Below, piece after piece: positions 46,037-56,301 of a stretch of 64,000 bases of DNA. Below the pieces are notes generated by a model. The model did no database searches and was not told the DNA's origin. It was given only the letters and a program-made list of their open reading frames with translations. Position 1 is the stretch's first letter. The number at the start of each line of letters is the position of its first letter. Made by a program: the position numbers and the translations under genes. The DNA is from Furcasterigmium furcatum. Its lineage: Eukaryota; Ascomycota; Sordariomycetes; Glomerellales; Plectosphaerellaceae. The stretch spans positions 434,001 to 498,000 of the forward strand of contig BCIA01000002.1 of NCBI GenBank assembly GCA_001599815.1. Reading direction: 5' to 3'.

Positions 46037-47786
46037 TCATGCTGCGGCGCTGCTGCTCCCGCTGTTGAGCGAGCGCAGACCGTTCTGTGCCTGCTTGACG
46101 CCCTGATCAAAGCCGATCTTCTGACTCAGGTCGATACACTCCTGGAAGAGCCGCCGCGCTTTCGGCGCATCATTCCTGAGCGCTGCGATGTCGGCCATGT
46201 TGGACAGGGCCACGGCGCAAGCTTCGTCGCACTCGGGAGTCCGCTCGCTAGCCTCGACGTCCTTGGCGTGGATTCTGGCGTTCCTAGCCCAATTCCATGC
46301 AGCTTCCTGCAACTCCTTCCTGGTCGTCGGCATGCCGGGGGCCTTGATGGTGTCTTCTGTGGTGGGGGCATTCACCAAACCCTCAACGGCCGTGCCAAGG
46401 ACCGGGTGCTGAGCGAAGGCGACCGCAAGGTTGTTCACTGATTCCATGTCAACTCCACCTAGTCAAGGTCGTGGGAACACTTATCGTGCAGGGTCCTTCT
46501 TACTGATAGTTGCCCTGTGGCAGGGGCTCTCGCAGAGTCTCAGGGCTTGGAAGAGCAATGGTACTGCGAGATGGAAGTGGGATCTGGCCTCGTAATGCGA
46601 CGCCAGCGCTTCGACGACGAGTCAGTAACAGTGCCAGAAGAAACGACGCATTGTGTAGGTAACAGGGAACAACTTACACTCCATCGCACCGCCCAATTCT
46701 TCGGGGCTTAGCCACGGGCCTTCTTCAGGCTTGACGCCCTCGGTCGACCGTCTCCTCCACTCCTTGAGCGCAGTCTCGACGGTCCAGGTCAACCGTTTTT
46801 GCGCGTTTTCGAAGTCGTTGACGTGGTCATCGCCATATAACTCTCCCAGCTTGTTGCTCGTCGCAACAGCTTTGGCGAGCAGCCTGTTGCGCTTGCGCCA
46901 GAGGTTCTCCTGCTGCTTCTGCTCCTTGGGCGCTTCGCCTTCCTTGGGCTCGGGCGCAGGTGGCGGCTTGACCACTCCCGACTTGTCCACAGTTCCATCT
47001 GCTATAGCCTTCTCCATCGTCGCCACCCACAGGAGGCAGTCGCGGTATATGGACTCGAGGACGAAGATGGCTCCCAGGTAGTTGCCGAGCTTCTCCTGCC
47101 AGGCGGCCGTCTGGATCCGGATTCCGAGGACATCATCCGAGAAGGGGTCCAGGCCGAACTCGTCACACTGCTCCAGGGCTCTCTTGTAGTACTTTCGCGC
47201 CAGCTCAGTGTCCGGCTTGATGTTTGTGTAGTAGAGGGCTCGTCGGAGGGACTTCGCGATGGGAGCAGGGTATTTGGTGAATTGGCGCGCGTAGAAGTAC
47301 GTGACGCAGACGTAGGCGACGTAGGCGAAGATTCCGGCCATAGCCGTAAGACTACAAGCAACAGTCAATACATTGTAAAGGTCGCCATTTCTGGGAGACA
47401 GGGTAGGCATACATGAGCAGAGCCGTAACCAGCTCGACAGGGCTTTGACGATACAGTGTCTTCAAACCCCTTGGCGTCAAAGAAGCGAAGGCGTTTCTGA
47501 ACGTCAGGTGGCGCAAGAAGAACTTCAGCATGGAAGGTGGCGGCGGCGGCGGCGGCGGCGGTGTCTTCCCCTTGCTAGCATTTTGGCCAGGAGGCGGCGG
47601 TGTGTTCGGAGGCCGTGTGCTCTGCAACCGAGTCTGGAGGGTCCTAGAGGCAATAAGAGATGTTGCCAGCGGACTCGAGTGTATTGGTGTCCTCAGCAAT
47701 GCGCCCAGGGCAGTCTGCCGGGTCGACAACTGGAGGATGGTAGCCCGGTTTACTGCCCTGAGCGAGGCGACTGACATTGCAGCCAT
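46037..47786 (-). CDS. Mgr3-like mitochondrial inner-membrane TPR protein, 4 exons, about 524 aa
   Basis: Mgr3 with Mgr1 is an adaptor of the mitochondrial i-AAA protease Yme1, delivering unfolded substrates. Exons are 47786-47413, 47351-46678, 46608-46504 and 46458-46037 (introns 61, 69 and 45 nt). An acceptor six bases further on (exon 4 from 46452) is also in frame and gives a 51-nt intron. The N-terminus is Arg/Ser/Thr-rich without acidic residues, as in a mitochondrial presequence, followed by a poly-Pro stretch. A membrane helix formed across intron 1 (LLILTAMAGIFAYVAYVCV) is followed by TPR-type helices: ELARKYYKRALEQCDEFGLD, NYLGAIFVLESIYRDCLL, SLASHYEARSHFHLAVPLLF and ALSNMADIAALRNDAPKARR. 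It is divergent from the b5-like gene. The precise orthology to Mgr3 is inferred from the layout. Confidence 0.8.
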
Positions 47787-48259
47787 GGGGCGGCGGGTTG
47801 CGACGTCGGTTCGTCCGCAAGAGTATCCCGCTGAGTCGGCACAGAGGTTCGGGGGGCAATTGGACCACTTCAACGATTGCTCGTTCCGCTGTCAAGGCGA
47901 TTCGCTGTGGTGTTGGTCGGTTGGTGATTGTGGTGGGACTGATGATGATGGGTCAAAAGCTCGACAGAATGATGTCGGAGCTTGTGATTGCTATTGTGGG
48001 TCGTCGCGAATATGGGCCAATCACGGCGGTTGAATTGCGTCCGAGGTTCATTGGCGGATGCCCCTCCATCTCATCTGGATGAAGTCGGCGGGGTCTTGAC
48101 CCGAGACAGCTCCTTGTTCTTTGACGATATAGCTTCACTTTCACTTCATTCTTCGCTCTCGAGACTTTGGACGATTCCATACAAGGCTACCGATTCTTGA
48201 GCCTCAAGGTCCCCAAGTATCTCACCCGAAATCTCACAACCCGTTCAGTAAAAGCAGCA
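47787..48259. other. Divergent promoter, Mgr3-like / b5-like genes
   Basis: A 473-base spacer between two divergent starts, both of proteins linked to mitochondria or haem. I see no TATA box. A chance open frame runs into the b5-like start. Confidence 0.5.
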
Positions 48260-48903
48260 ATGGCTGGCAAGTTCGAGCCCAAGGAGCCGGTCCAGCTCAA
48301 CCCTCCCAAGGACGACCCCATCACTCTTGAGGAGCTGGCAGCCGCAAACGGTACGTGATATTGAAGTCTAGTCTCTTGAAACTCGTGGCAAAAGCAATAC
48401 CACACCCTCGGTAAACTCTGGCGAGGAGGTAGCAAATACTCTCTCATCCCCTGGCTACCCTACACACCACGTCACAGACAAACTTTCATAAACGCGGACT
48501 GACTCCATAATATTGCAGGAACTGGCGGCAAGTGCTACGTTGCCATCAAGGTAAGAATCTCTGCCGCTCTTATGACATTGCCGCCGCATTTTCACTGACA
48601 CCTCCCAGGGCAAGGTCTATGACGTGACCGGCAACAAGGCGTACCAGGAGGGAGGCTCGTATCACGGTGAGATGGCCAGCCCCCGACTCACGGGCCGGAA
48701 ACTCACAAGTCTATCCTGTAGTCTTCGCCGGCAAGGACGCCTCCCGCGCCCTGGGAAAGACGTCAACCAAGGCCGAGGACGTCAGCGCTGAGTGGAAGGA
48801 CCTCGACGAGAAGGAGCAGGGCACGCTGAACGACTGGGTCACCTACTTCTCCAAGAGGTACAACATCGTGGGGCTCGTCGTCGGCGCCACCAACACGGAG
48901 TGA
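48260..48903 (+). CDS. Cytochrome b5-like haem-binding protein, MAPR/Dap1 type, 4 exons, 120 aa
   Basis: Small member of the membrane-associated progesterone-receptor/Dap1 family; these bind haem through tyrosines and support cytochrome P450 enzymes, for example in sterol synthesis. Exons are 48260-48350, 48519-48550, 48609-48666 and 48722-48903, summing to 363 nt. Donors are GTACGT, GTAAGA and GTGAGA; all acceptors end AG. Exon 2 is only 32 nt, and its left edge could be off by one base. The core reads DPITLEELAAANG, then KCYVAIKGKVYDVTG, GGSYHVFAGKDASRALGKTS and a helical end DWVTYFSKRYNIVG. The Tyr in GGSYHV is the expected haem-facing residue. No transmembrane anchor is present, unlike animal PGRMC1 and yeast Dap1, so the protein may be soluble. 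Confidence 0.85.
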
Positions 48904-50360
48904 TAACGGGCGTGCTGCTGTGAGTGGCCGGGCGGCGTGTGCACAGTTTGAGCCTCTGCAGAAGACGAGGCCGGCGGCGTGGGCGGGACGAAAATATCTC
49001 ACACATCTATCTGACAGGAACCTGATTCCTTGTTCCCTCCTCGACCCCTGTGATCGTGACACGTCAGTTGATGACTGCGGGGTGGGTGTCTGGCGATTTC
49101 TCCGAGCCTCTCTTCCGAGGCAGTCCTCGATGATCGAGCCGGCACTCAATGTTCTCCCACCACATGATAACCTATACTGGGTATTTGAAAGGCTGCTGAG
49201 TCCAGCAGGTCCCCTCTAATCAGTTCTCTGCCTTGACGTACCGGTGCGAGCAGGCTGCACTCCCAGCCCCCGACTGCGAGAAACACACTCCCCATGGAAC
49301 TCAGCAGCCCGGAAGTCCAGATCAGCCCCGATGGTGTGCAAGCCTGGCTTGCTCCTCGACCCGGTAGCTGGATTCCCCGGGCCTATCACAATTCCTGCTC
49401 ATATGCTGGTGCGCGCGGCCCGGGCAGCACGGATATGCAGCCGTGCGTGCCGCCATCAGCAGCTATCCGTGATGGCGCACACTCGCCCCCTATGTGACAA
49501 CTGGCCACGTCTGAAGAAAGAAACGTCCAAGACGTGGGGGCCATGTGCTATCAAGACCGAGGCCCCAGCCAGGTTGCGTCCAATATGGCGTCAGGGGTGA
49601 TCGTGTTTTCTCCTTGCGTCAAAGCTACGAGAATGTAGGTGCCGAGACGGGCAGGCTCTCCAGTCCCATTTGGTGATGTTATGCCACCAGTCTTGGGTGG
49701 GCTTCCTTGCCTGCAGCAACCCAGGCCCGGATGAAGCACCGTCATTGCCCTCAGTATTGAAGTCTCTCGAGGGAGAAAAGAGGGAGGGATATGAGAAGGC
49801 TTCTTGAGAATCAATAGGAGACGGTTCAACGGGCTCTGATGAGTTGCGTGGCACTTCCCCAGACAAAACAGCACTAACTGTAGCGGTGTCACCAAGAGTG
49901 ACCTCGTCGTCCTGTCGGTCCCCTCGCATCTGTTCCACCGACAGACCCTAGGCCATGCCGTGTACCTCGACGCCGAAAGATCGTTCGCCCAGGAACCCGC
50001 CGGTTACAGCATGTTCTCTCTCGTGGGCACTGGGAGATAAAGATCACGCCCGCATGAGTAGATTGCGGGGAGCACTGACAAGTTGTCATACCGTTCGCTG
50101 CCATGATACTACAGATATATAAGTTACCTAGGGGGAAACGCCAGGATGCCCTGGACGCGGTGTCTCAAGGACGAACCAAATTTCAGCATCCCTTCTCACA
50201 ACAAGCGTCATCCGCGGCCCCTTTCCCGACAGCTCCCCTTCATGAGCGGCCACATCTGCGATACGAGCCCTGCCCCAAGCCTCCGAGAAGTGTCACCTGT
50301 GACTTCCGAATGTCTGAAGACCGGGGGCTGGCTGAGGTGTCCGCTTCCAACAGCAGAACC
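48904..50360. other. Gene-poor region with one weak candidate
   Basis: About 1.46 kb. The only item of note is an open minus-strand frame at 49591-49938 that resumes upstream of a single TAG (see separate entry). The rest shows no gene-like sequence. Confidence 0.45.
49591..50104 (-). pseudogene. Possible degraded or mis-modelled small gene
   Basis: On the minus strand one frame reads TGGFLGERSFGVEVHGMA, meets TAG at about 49951-49953, and continues as GLSVEQMRGDRQDDEVTLGD with a Ser/Pro-rich, Trp-containing tail (DWWHNITKWDW) to a stop at 49591. An ATG at 50104 with a TATATAT element just upstream could be its start if an intron connects them (GTATGA donor and CCCAG acceptor are present), but the frames do not join cleanly. 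I recognise no family. It may be a broken gene, an unresolved splice or chance. Confidence 0.2.
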
Positions 50361-50597
50361 TCAGCGGGGACCCCTCGAGTCCGAAATCCGTACAAGGGCA
50401 GACTCGGAAGGGTAGACACCGTGGGAGTTCCATGCGTGAAAGCATGTCTCGCAAGGAATGCCCTGCCTCCACGAGTTGCGGAGAACCTTGACCCCGAAGC
50501 AGAGGTGGTTCGGATCGTTCCTTGCGGAGTGGCAGTACGACTTGAGCTTGACGATGGAGTGGTCGCACGAAAAGAGGAACTCTTCCCAGTCGCACAT
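50361..50597 (-). CDS. Small Cys/His-rich conserved fungal protein, 78 aa
   Basis: A single-exon frame starting at ATG 50597 and ending at TGA 50361. It begins MCDWEEFLFSCDHS and continues with KSYCHSARNDPNHLCFG and a C-x2-C pair in PCETC. Cysteines at about residues 2, 11, 22, 33, 49 and 52 and histidines at 13, 23 and 31 suggest one or two zinc sites. I recognise this pattern from small uncharacterised proteins that recur in filamentous ascomycete genomes (C-x8-C-x-H followed by a YCHxARNDPxHxCFG-like block); no function is known to me. The last 20 residues are less convincing, and a splice after HAWNSHG is possible. The frame is open further upstream, but the first of the matching residues is at the chosen Met. 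Confidence 0.6.
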   Translation of the reverse strand: MCDWEEFLFSCDHSIVKLKSYCHSARNDPNHLCFGVKVLRNSWRQGIPCETCFHAWNSHGVYPSESALVRISDSRGPR

Positions 50598-52148
50598 TTT
50601 GTCTTGGCTGTAGGGTTGTTGTCGAGCCAAGATATGGAGGCAGCGTGTCGTCCTTCTCAAGGTTAGACAATGCCCCCAGCGAGCAGGCATATCGAGGGAA
50701 CATACAAAGAGCTGTGCTGATGAAGATACAAAAGTCGGAGTCACCTTGAACTGCGTAATAATTATCGGGAGTGGTGTGTAGCTGCGGCGATACCCTCTAT
50801 CCTCGACGGACACGTCGCGCGTCCTTTATACCTGTCCGCCTCGACGGTGCACCATGATCAATCCCACTGTCTCTCTGCGTACAACCGCGGTGTCATCTAT
50901 TAACACATCTGCATCTCGCTGAAAGAGGCATGCGTGTTGACTTCTGGCGAGATTGGCGCTCTGCCGCTGCACCGTCTGCATGTTGAAGTTGCCGCGATGC
51001 CAACGAAGGGACGGGCGGCCGGGAAGAGAGGCTCTCGACACTTGACAGGAAGGGGAAACATGACAGGTCATATATTGAGTTAGGGAAAGTGAGAGCAATT
51101 GCAGCTATGCGCGACAACGTGCATGGCATCACATGGATCTGCTGGCAGTGAGGCTTGAGTGGGGTGGAAAGAGGTCACCAACCCGAGTAAGTACAGCGAT
51201 GTGACACTGCTGGCGTAGCAGAGCCAGCAACTGTGCCAGGGCCGCAGGAGAGATACCAAAGAGGACGTTGCACATTGAAATCCTCTAGCCAATTTGGTCA
51301 ACCATTTCCCAGAGGGTTGAGGCTCGGTGTAAGGTATGATTGGAGAGAGTGCGGGACTCGGGAGTTGCCACTCGGGACTTGCCATCCACTCCGTATCGAA
51401 GGTAAAGAAAGCATCGTGAGGGCACATTCGCCCTCAACCAACCTGGAATTCAGCAGTCGACACGCGAAGACAATGCATAGTTAGCCGCAGCTGGAAGCGG
51501 CTGAAAACTGACAGAATCTAAATACTGGCTTGTTTGAACAGGCAGGGAAGACGGAAGCCAGCTTGGCCATGCCGCCAGCACGGGTCACGATTGCCAAGAT
51601 TTCCGAGAGCCGGGGAGGAAGATTTATAGGAGTTCATCGGAGATCTGACTAGCCAGATGCTCTTGGATGGATTGGGAGGGTGACGATTCAGTGGCCCTGG
51701 GCCGGGTCATAGACGGCAAGCTGCATTTCAGCGGCTGGTCCCGCCAAGATTCCCCTGAGCGGATTGGACGGGACAGAGCCCACAAAGGGGGGATGATGAG
51801 CGACCAGGGGTGTTGCCGGGCAGAAGTGCGGTGTGATGGTCGGGCATCCTTTGCGTGTGGCTATCGTTTGGTGTCCTAAAGGGAGCAAAGAGACGCGCCG
51901 TGAGATACGTCAAGGTTCGGGGGAATGAGGTGCGATTGATAAGAGGAGAGGCCCTCGGGAGCCATGGCTTGACCAATCCAAGGGTTCGTAACCTGCACAG
52001 CATTCTTGTGTCCTTGGTTCTTCGAGGTGGGTGGCATCATGATCGAGTAGCATCCCAAAGAGTATGAGCTGGCATCCAAGTGGCTGATGACCCCAACGAG
52101 GGTTTCGAGATCGCAAGAAGAGGCCAGAAAGAATAGCCGGTTGGCTGA

Positions 52149-52175
52149 CAGACCAGACCCGACCAGACCAGACCG
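52149..52175. repeat. Imperfect GACCA pentamer repeat
   Basis: About five copies of GACCA or GACCC/GACCG in tandem. Noncoding simple repeat, no further feature. Confidence 0.6.
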
Positions 52176-53607
52176 ACCGCGCCCACCGTGGCACGGAAGA
52201 CAGAAATCAGACTTGAGCAACAGTGGACAAACAGGCCAGCAGCTGTAATTCTGTGATTCCCTTCATGAGGCCATGTGAGCAACGCGGAGCAAGAATTGGC
52301 GATGGGTCGAGGACGATGGCTTGTGGCCCTCGGCTTCCATCAGGCAACCTCTCTGTTCCTGGAGGAGCGTTAGCCAAGCCGAGTCATCAATTGCGGGAGA
52401 TAAATCTCGCAAAACAGCCAAAGCCACAGCGACGTCCTCGTCGACGAGTGAGGGAGGGTGTCGTCGAAGTCAAGGATGCGCGGGGTCGATGCGGATCACG
52501 GCGAGGGCAACTGCCAATGACAAAAATCAATCCGGAGCGAGCGGGACATCGGGCAGCAAGCAGTAAGTATGGCGGCGGAGGCGGAGCTCTTGAATTACTT
52601 GAGGTGCATCGCCATAGCCAGCATTGGCGGTGTCCAGAAGGTGTTCGTCCGCGAGCCATGCGAACTTGTGGTCAGGACGAAGTGGAAAAAGGGGTCTAAG
52701 CAACGGAGGCATCGGATTGGCCCGAGCGCTGTCTGCCTGCTGTGGCTGCCTTGTCCCGGACCCACACGTGGTTGCCTGACGGCAGTGGGCGCCCTCCAGT
52801 TCCGGGGTCCTCATTGGGCCAGTCTCATGTCTCAGTCTTGAACGCTCACCGAAGGAAGTCGCAAAGCAGGGCGGACCATCATCAAAAGGCAACCCATCCA
52901 TCTCGCCCTGTCTCGTCTCTTCCCGTCTCGTGAGACCTCGACCCGGGTCACGCACATGCGTCGTGCCAGGTTGCCTCGTTTGCTTCGTCGACACCCAACG
53001 TCGTCTGCCTCCGTCCCTCAATCCCCCCCACGATCGGTCCGGGTCGACTCTCCTCGTCCGTCCCTCGTCCCTCGCCGCACCGCCAATTCATTCGACTCAT
53101 AGAGTCGCAGCCGCCACGAGATATTCCCCTCAGAGGCTCGTCGGATTCACCACCTCAGCTGGATTACCCCCATCGCACGAGCATCGGCTATTCTGCCCAC
53201 GTCCCGGCTACTCTTCTCTTCTGACGCCCTGGCATTTCTCTCCCTGACATCGGCGACGACTGGAGTTTCGCCGCACTTATTACTCTTGAGCCGCCCATCC
53301 CCCCTCCGTTCGGGGCCCGCCGCCAGACTCCGGCACTCATTCTTAGGCAAACCAGGACAAGCCTCGACCCTCGTTGGCGGCCCGTTTTGTTTATCTTCCC
53401 TGATCGCTGCCCGTTACCTTGCCTGATACTCGACCTCTTCTTGTTCTACTTCACATCCTTGCAACATCCGTGGTCCCAGTAGCCTCGTTTCCATCACCAT
53501 CCCGCCGCCCCGGATCTTTGCCTCATGACGTAGGCATCACCCGCTGCTAGATATATTCAGCTTTTAAGGTTCGTGCCTTCATTCATTGAAAGGACCCGGG
53601 TGGCAGC

Positions 53608-53661
53608 ATGGATCATGCCCTCCTTCGGGATGGTCCATATCGGAGCTGGTTGCCATCTTGA
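53608..53661 (+). promoter_or_regulatory. Upstream ORF in the zinc-finger leader, 17 codons
   Basis: ATG 53608 begins a 17-codon frame ending TGA 53659-53661, about 160 bases before the main start. A second ATG at 53615 in another frame opens a 52-codon frame to TAA 53771-53773. If these are in the mRNA they should lower or regulate initiation at 53825. Confidence 0.35.
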
Positions 53662-53824
53662 TGGATGCTTCAATGATCATGGCGATGCTGACAAGTGGCA
53701 GACTCTGCCCGAGTCTCCCAGCGCTCGACTCCCACGAGGACGACTGGTACAGCTGACGACGCCGAGGAAGTAACCACTCGACTACACCTCATCTCCGCAT
53801 ATCAATCCTCTTGACAGTGAAGCA

Positions 53825-56301
53825 ATGGATCACTACAAATCGCTCATGCCCGGCTCAGGGCATGACATGCCCGACGAGCAGAGGCTGGACAGCTTTGCCC
53901 CGCGCAGTAACCTGCCCACTGCTTGGAACATCCTCCAGTTCTATTCCTCCAACGCAGACCCGTGGGTCGCAAGGCATACCATCCCACAAGACGGACCTCA
54001 GTTCCCAGCCAAGTCCGCTGGCCCTTTTCCTAACGCTGGCGTGGCGTCCGGCCAGTATGCTCCCTCCAGGAGCAATGTTCAATATGATTACACCATCTCG
54101 GATTCTGGGTACGAAAGCAGGGCCAAGAAGAGCGCCGAGAACACATCCCTGTTCGAAGGTATGGACCGGAGTCAGGACGCCCGGAGCGTGACAGGCCGCC
54201 TGGCCGATTTCCATCCTTTCGGTGCGGTGCCTGAACAATTCGGGCACAGCCCATCTTCTCAGAGGGAGTACCGCACGCCCTGGTTGTCGCAAGCCGCGCC
54301 GCAGGAGCCCAGGCCCAGCATCTCGCCTTCTGGACTGGTCTGTCCCACTTGCAAGAAGACCGTGAAGAACAAGTCGGAGCTCAAGTAAGCCCCCTTTCTT
54401 TAGACGAAGTGCCGGTAGCTGACCTTGACAACAGAAAACACGACCAGCGCCACAACAAACCCCACAAGTGTGATGTCGAAGGCTGCAATCGCAAGGAGGG
54501 CTTCAGCACCACCAACGATCTCGACCGGCACAAGAGGAGTGTTCACTCCGCAGATGGCGTCAAGTTCCGGTGTCGAATGGGAACTTGCAGTAACAAGGAC
54601 AAGACATGGCCAAGAGCCGACAACTTTCGGTCACACCTTAAGCGCGTCCACAACCATATCATTGAGGCCGATGGTGATCTGAGCGACTTCATGACTGGGT
54701 AAGCCGTCCATTACCTGTCTGCCAACTGCAGCTGTTGTCTGACCATTCTCACAAGGCCGCCTCCATCTGCCGCCCCTGAGCCTCGGGCTTACCTTGAAGG
54801 TGTCGGCTCCTCCTTGCTGGACTATACCAGCTACCCTGCGGTCACGGACCAACCTCTCTGGTATGCTCAGCGACCCTCGGCAGACCTGGACATGTCCGAG
54901 GCCAGCCCTGTCTCCTTGTCCGTTTCTTTTCCGAATCAACAGCGCCCTGAAGAACTCAATGGACCGGACCTTGCTTTAACCCAGCCGAGGTCTTGCATCG
55001 TCTCGTCGATGAGCCATGTGACCGGGCCGAACTTGATGAGCTCCAACTCTCAGGGGAGCAGCGGGTCTGGCATGACGCTCTTTGAGAGCATGCTCCCAAG
55101 CCCGCGCAAGGCAGGAAACCTTCCCAACTCTCTCGCTGTGGACTCGCTCAATGCACCAACAGAAGACATGTTGGCTGAACGGGTGCAGGAAGCTGGACGC
55201 TTGGTAGTGTCACCCCAGGCTGGTTCGGAGGCACTCGACTCCGCAGCCGACGAGAACAGCAGCACTAGCAGCAGCGTCATTGCCGTCAGAGATGAGCCGG
55301 CGCCCAGCACTGCTGGTGACAGCGACGACCAAGCGACTGGCAATGATGAGGGCGACAGCCTGACTTTGGACAATGGAGAAGAAGACGAAGGAGAAGACGA
55401 AGAGGAAAACGGAAAAGGCATCGATCCTCCCAGCGAAACCCAACCAGGAAAGCCCGACGAGGCTGGCATCTTGCAAATGTTGCAAGATATCCCCCCTGAG
55501 ATTTTGGAGAAGTTCCTGAAGGACAGAAAGGTCCAGATGTCGAACAAGACCAAGTCCTCACCCGCCGAGACGCAGTCACATCCTTGCCCAGAATGTGAGA
55601 AGGTGTTCGCTCGGCCTTGCGAGCTCAAGTAAGCTGTCCAAAACCCTGTCGTCTCACGTTTCATGGACCTTTGCTGACTCCAGCGCAGAAAACACAAGAA
55701 GAGGCACTCGAAACCTTACGGTTGCACTTTTGCCAAGTGCAACAAGCAGTTCGGCAGCAAGAATGACTGGAAGCGCCACGAGAACAGCCAGCACATGCAG
55801 CTCGAGACGTGGAAGTGCCACCACCTCGATAGCGAGGCCAGTACCTCCATCTGCGGCAAGGTCTTCTCCCGTCGCGAGCAGTTCAGGAACCACCTATCAT
55901 CGCACCATGGCATGACCGACGCGGGGAAGCTGGATAAAGAGCTCCAAGAACGACGCATCGGGCGCAACGGCGACTCGACCTTTTGGTGCGGGTTCTGCGT
56001 CAAGATCGTCGCGCTGACCCGGGACATCAACTCGTGGACGGAGAGGTTCAACCACATCGATGACCACTTCTGTGGTAAGGATGGGGGCCCGAAGCGAAAC
56101 ATGTCCGAGTGGCAGTACCTCGACGATTCAGAGGCGGTTGAGGGCAGCTCGGCCGCTTCGGGTGACAACTCGTCACTAGACGACCGAGGCGTGGCAAAGA
56201 GCGAGCCCGCGCTTCCTGAGCCTGCGCGTGCGCCAATCAACAAGAACAAGAGAAGCGCTGAGGAAGACATCTCGTCTGCAGCGAAACGAAACAGGGGCTG
56301 A
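53825..56301 (+). CDS. C2H2 zinc-finger protein with two finger clusters, 4 exons, 769 aa
   Basis: Probable nuclear DNA-binding regulator. Exons are 53825-54384, 54435-54698, 54756-55628 and 55689-56301 (2310 nt); introns are 50, 57 and 60 nt. Cluster 1 starts with the finger CPTCKKTVKNKSELKKHDQRH (C173, C176, H189, H193), then KPHKCDVEGC with RHKRSVH and FRCRMGTC with HLKRVH. A long acidic, Ser-rich linker follows (about 275-545). Cluster 2 repeats the arrangement: CPECEKVFARPCELKKHKKRH (C552 to H572), KPYGCTFAKC with KNDWKRHENSQH, WKCHHLDSE with FRNHLSSHH, and WCGFCVKI with a SWTERFNHIDDHF helix. The tail is Lys/Arg-rich. Introns 1 and 3 cut the first finger of each cluster at the same codon and phase. 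Upstream sequence could add an N-terminal exon. Confidence 0.85.

Larger units (their letters stand above)
50598..53824. other. Long upstream region of the first zinc-finger gene
   Basis: About 3.2 kb. From about 52900 to 53570 the plus strand is C/T-rich with CCCTCGTCC-like runs, as expected for a long fungal 5' leader. Upstream ATGs occur at 53608 and 53615. Between 50600 and 52900 I see only short open frames without domains, plus an imperfect GACCA repeat near 52149-52175. Confidence 0.45.

Noticed and set aside
45560..46441. 293-codon plus-strand frame
   Set aside because: Overlaps the last exon of the Mgr3-like gene in antisense; only the minus strand gives TPR helices that continue through spliced exons.
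52527..53021. 164-codon minus-strand frame near the zinc-finger leader
   Set aside because: Arg/Pro/Thr-rich chance translation antisense to a pyrimidine-rich leader.
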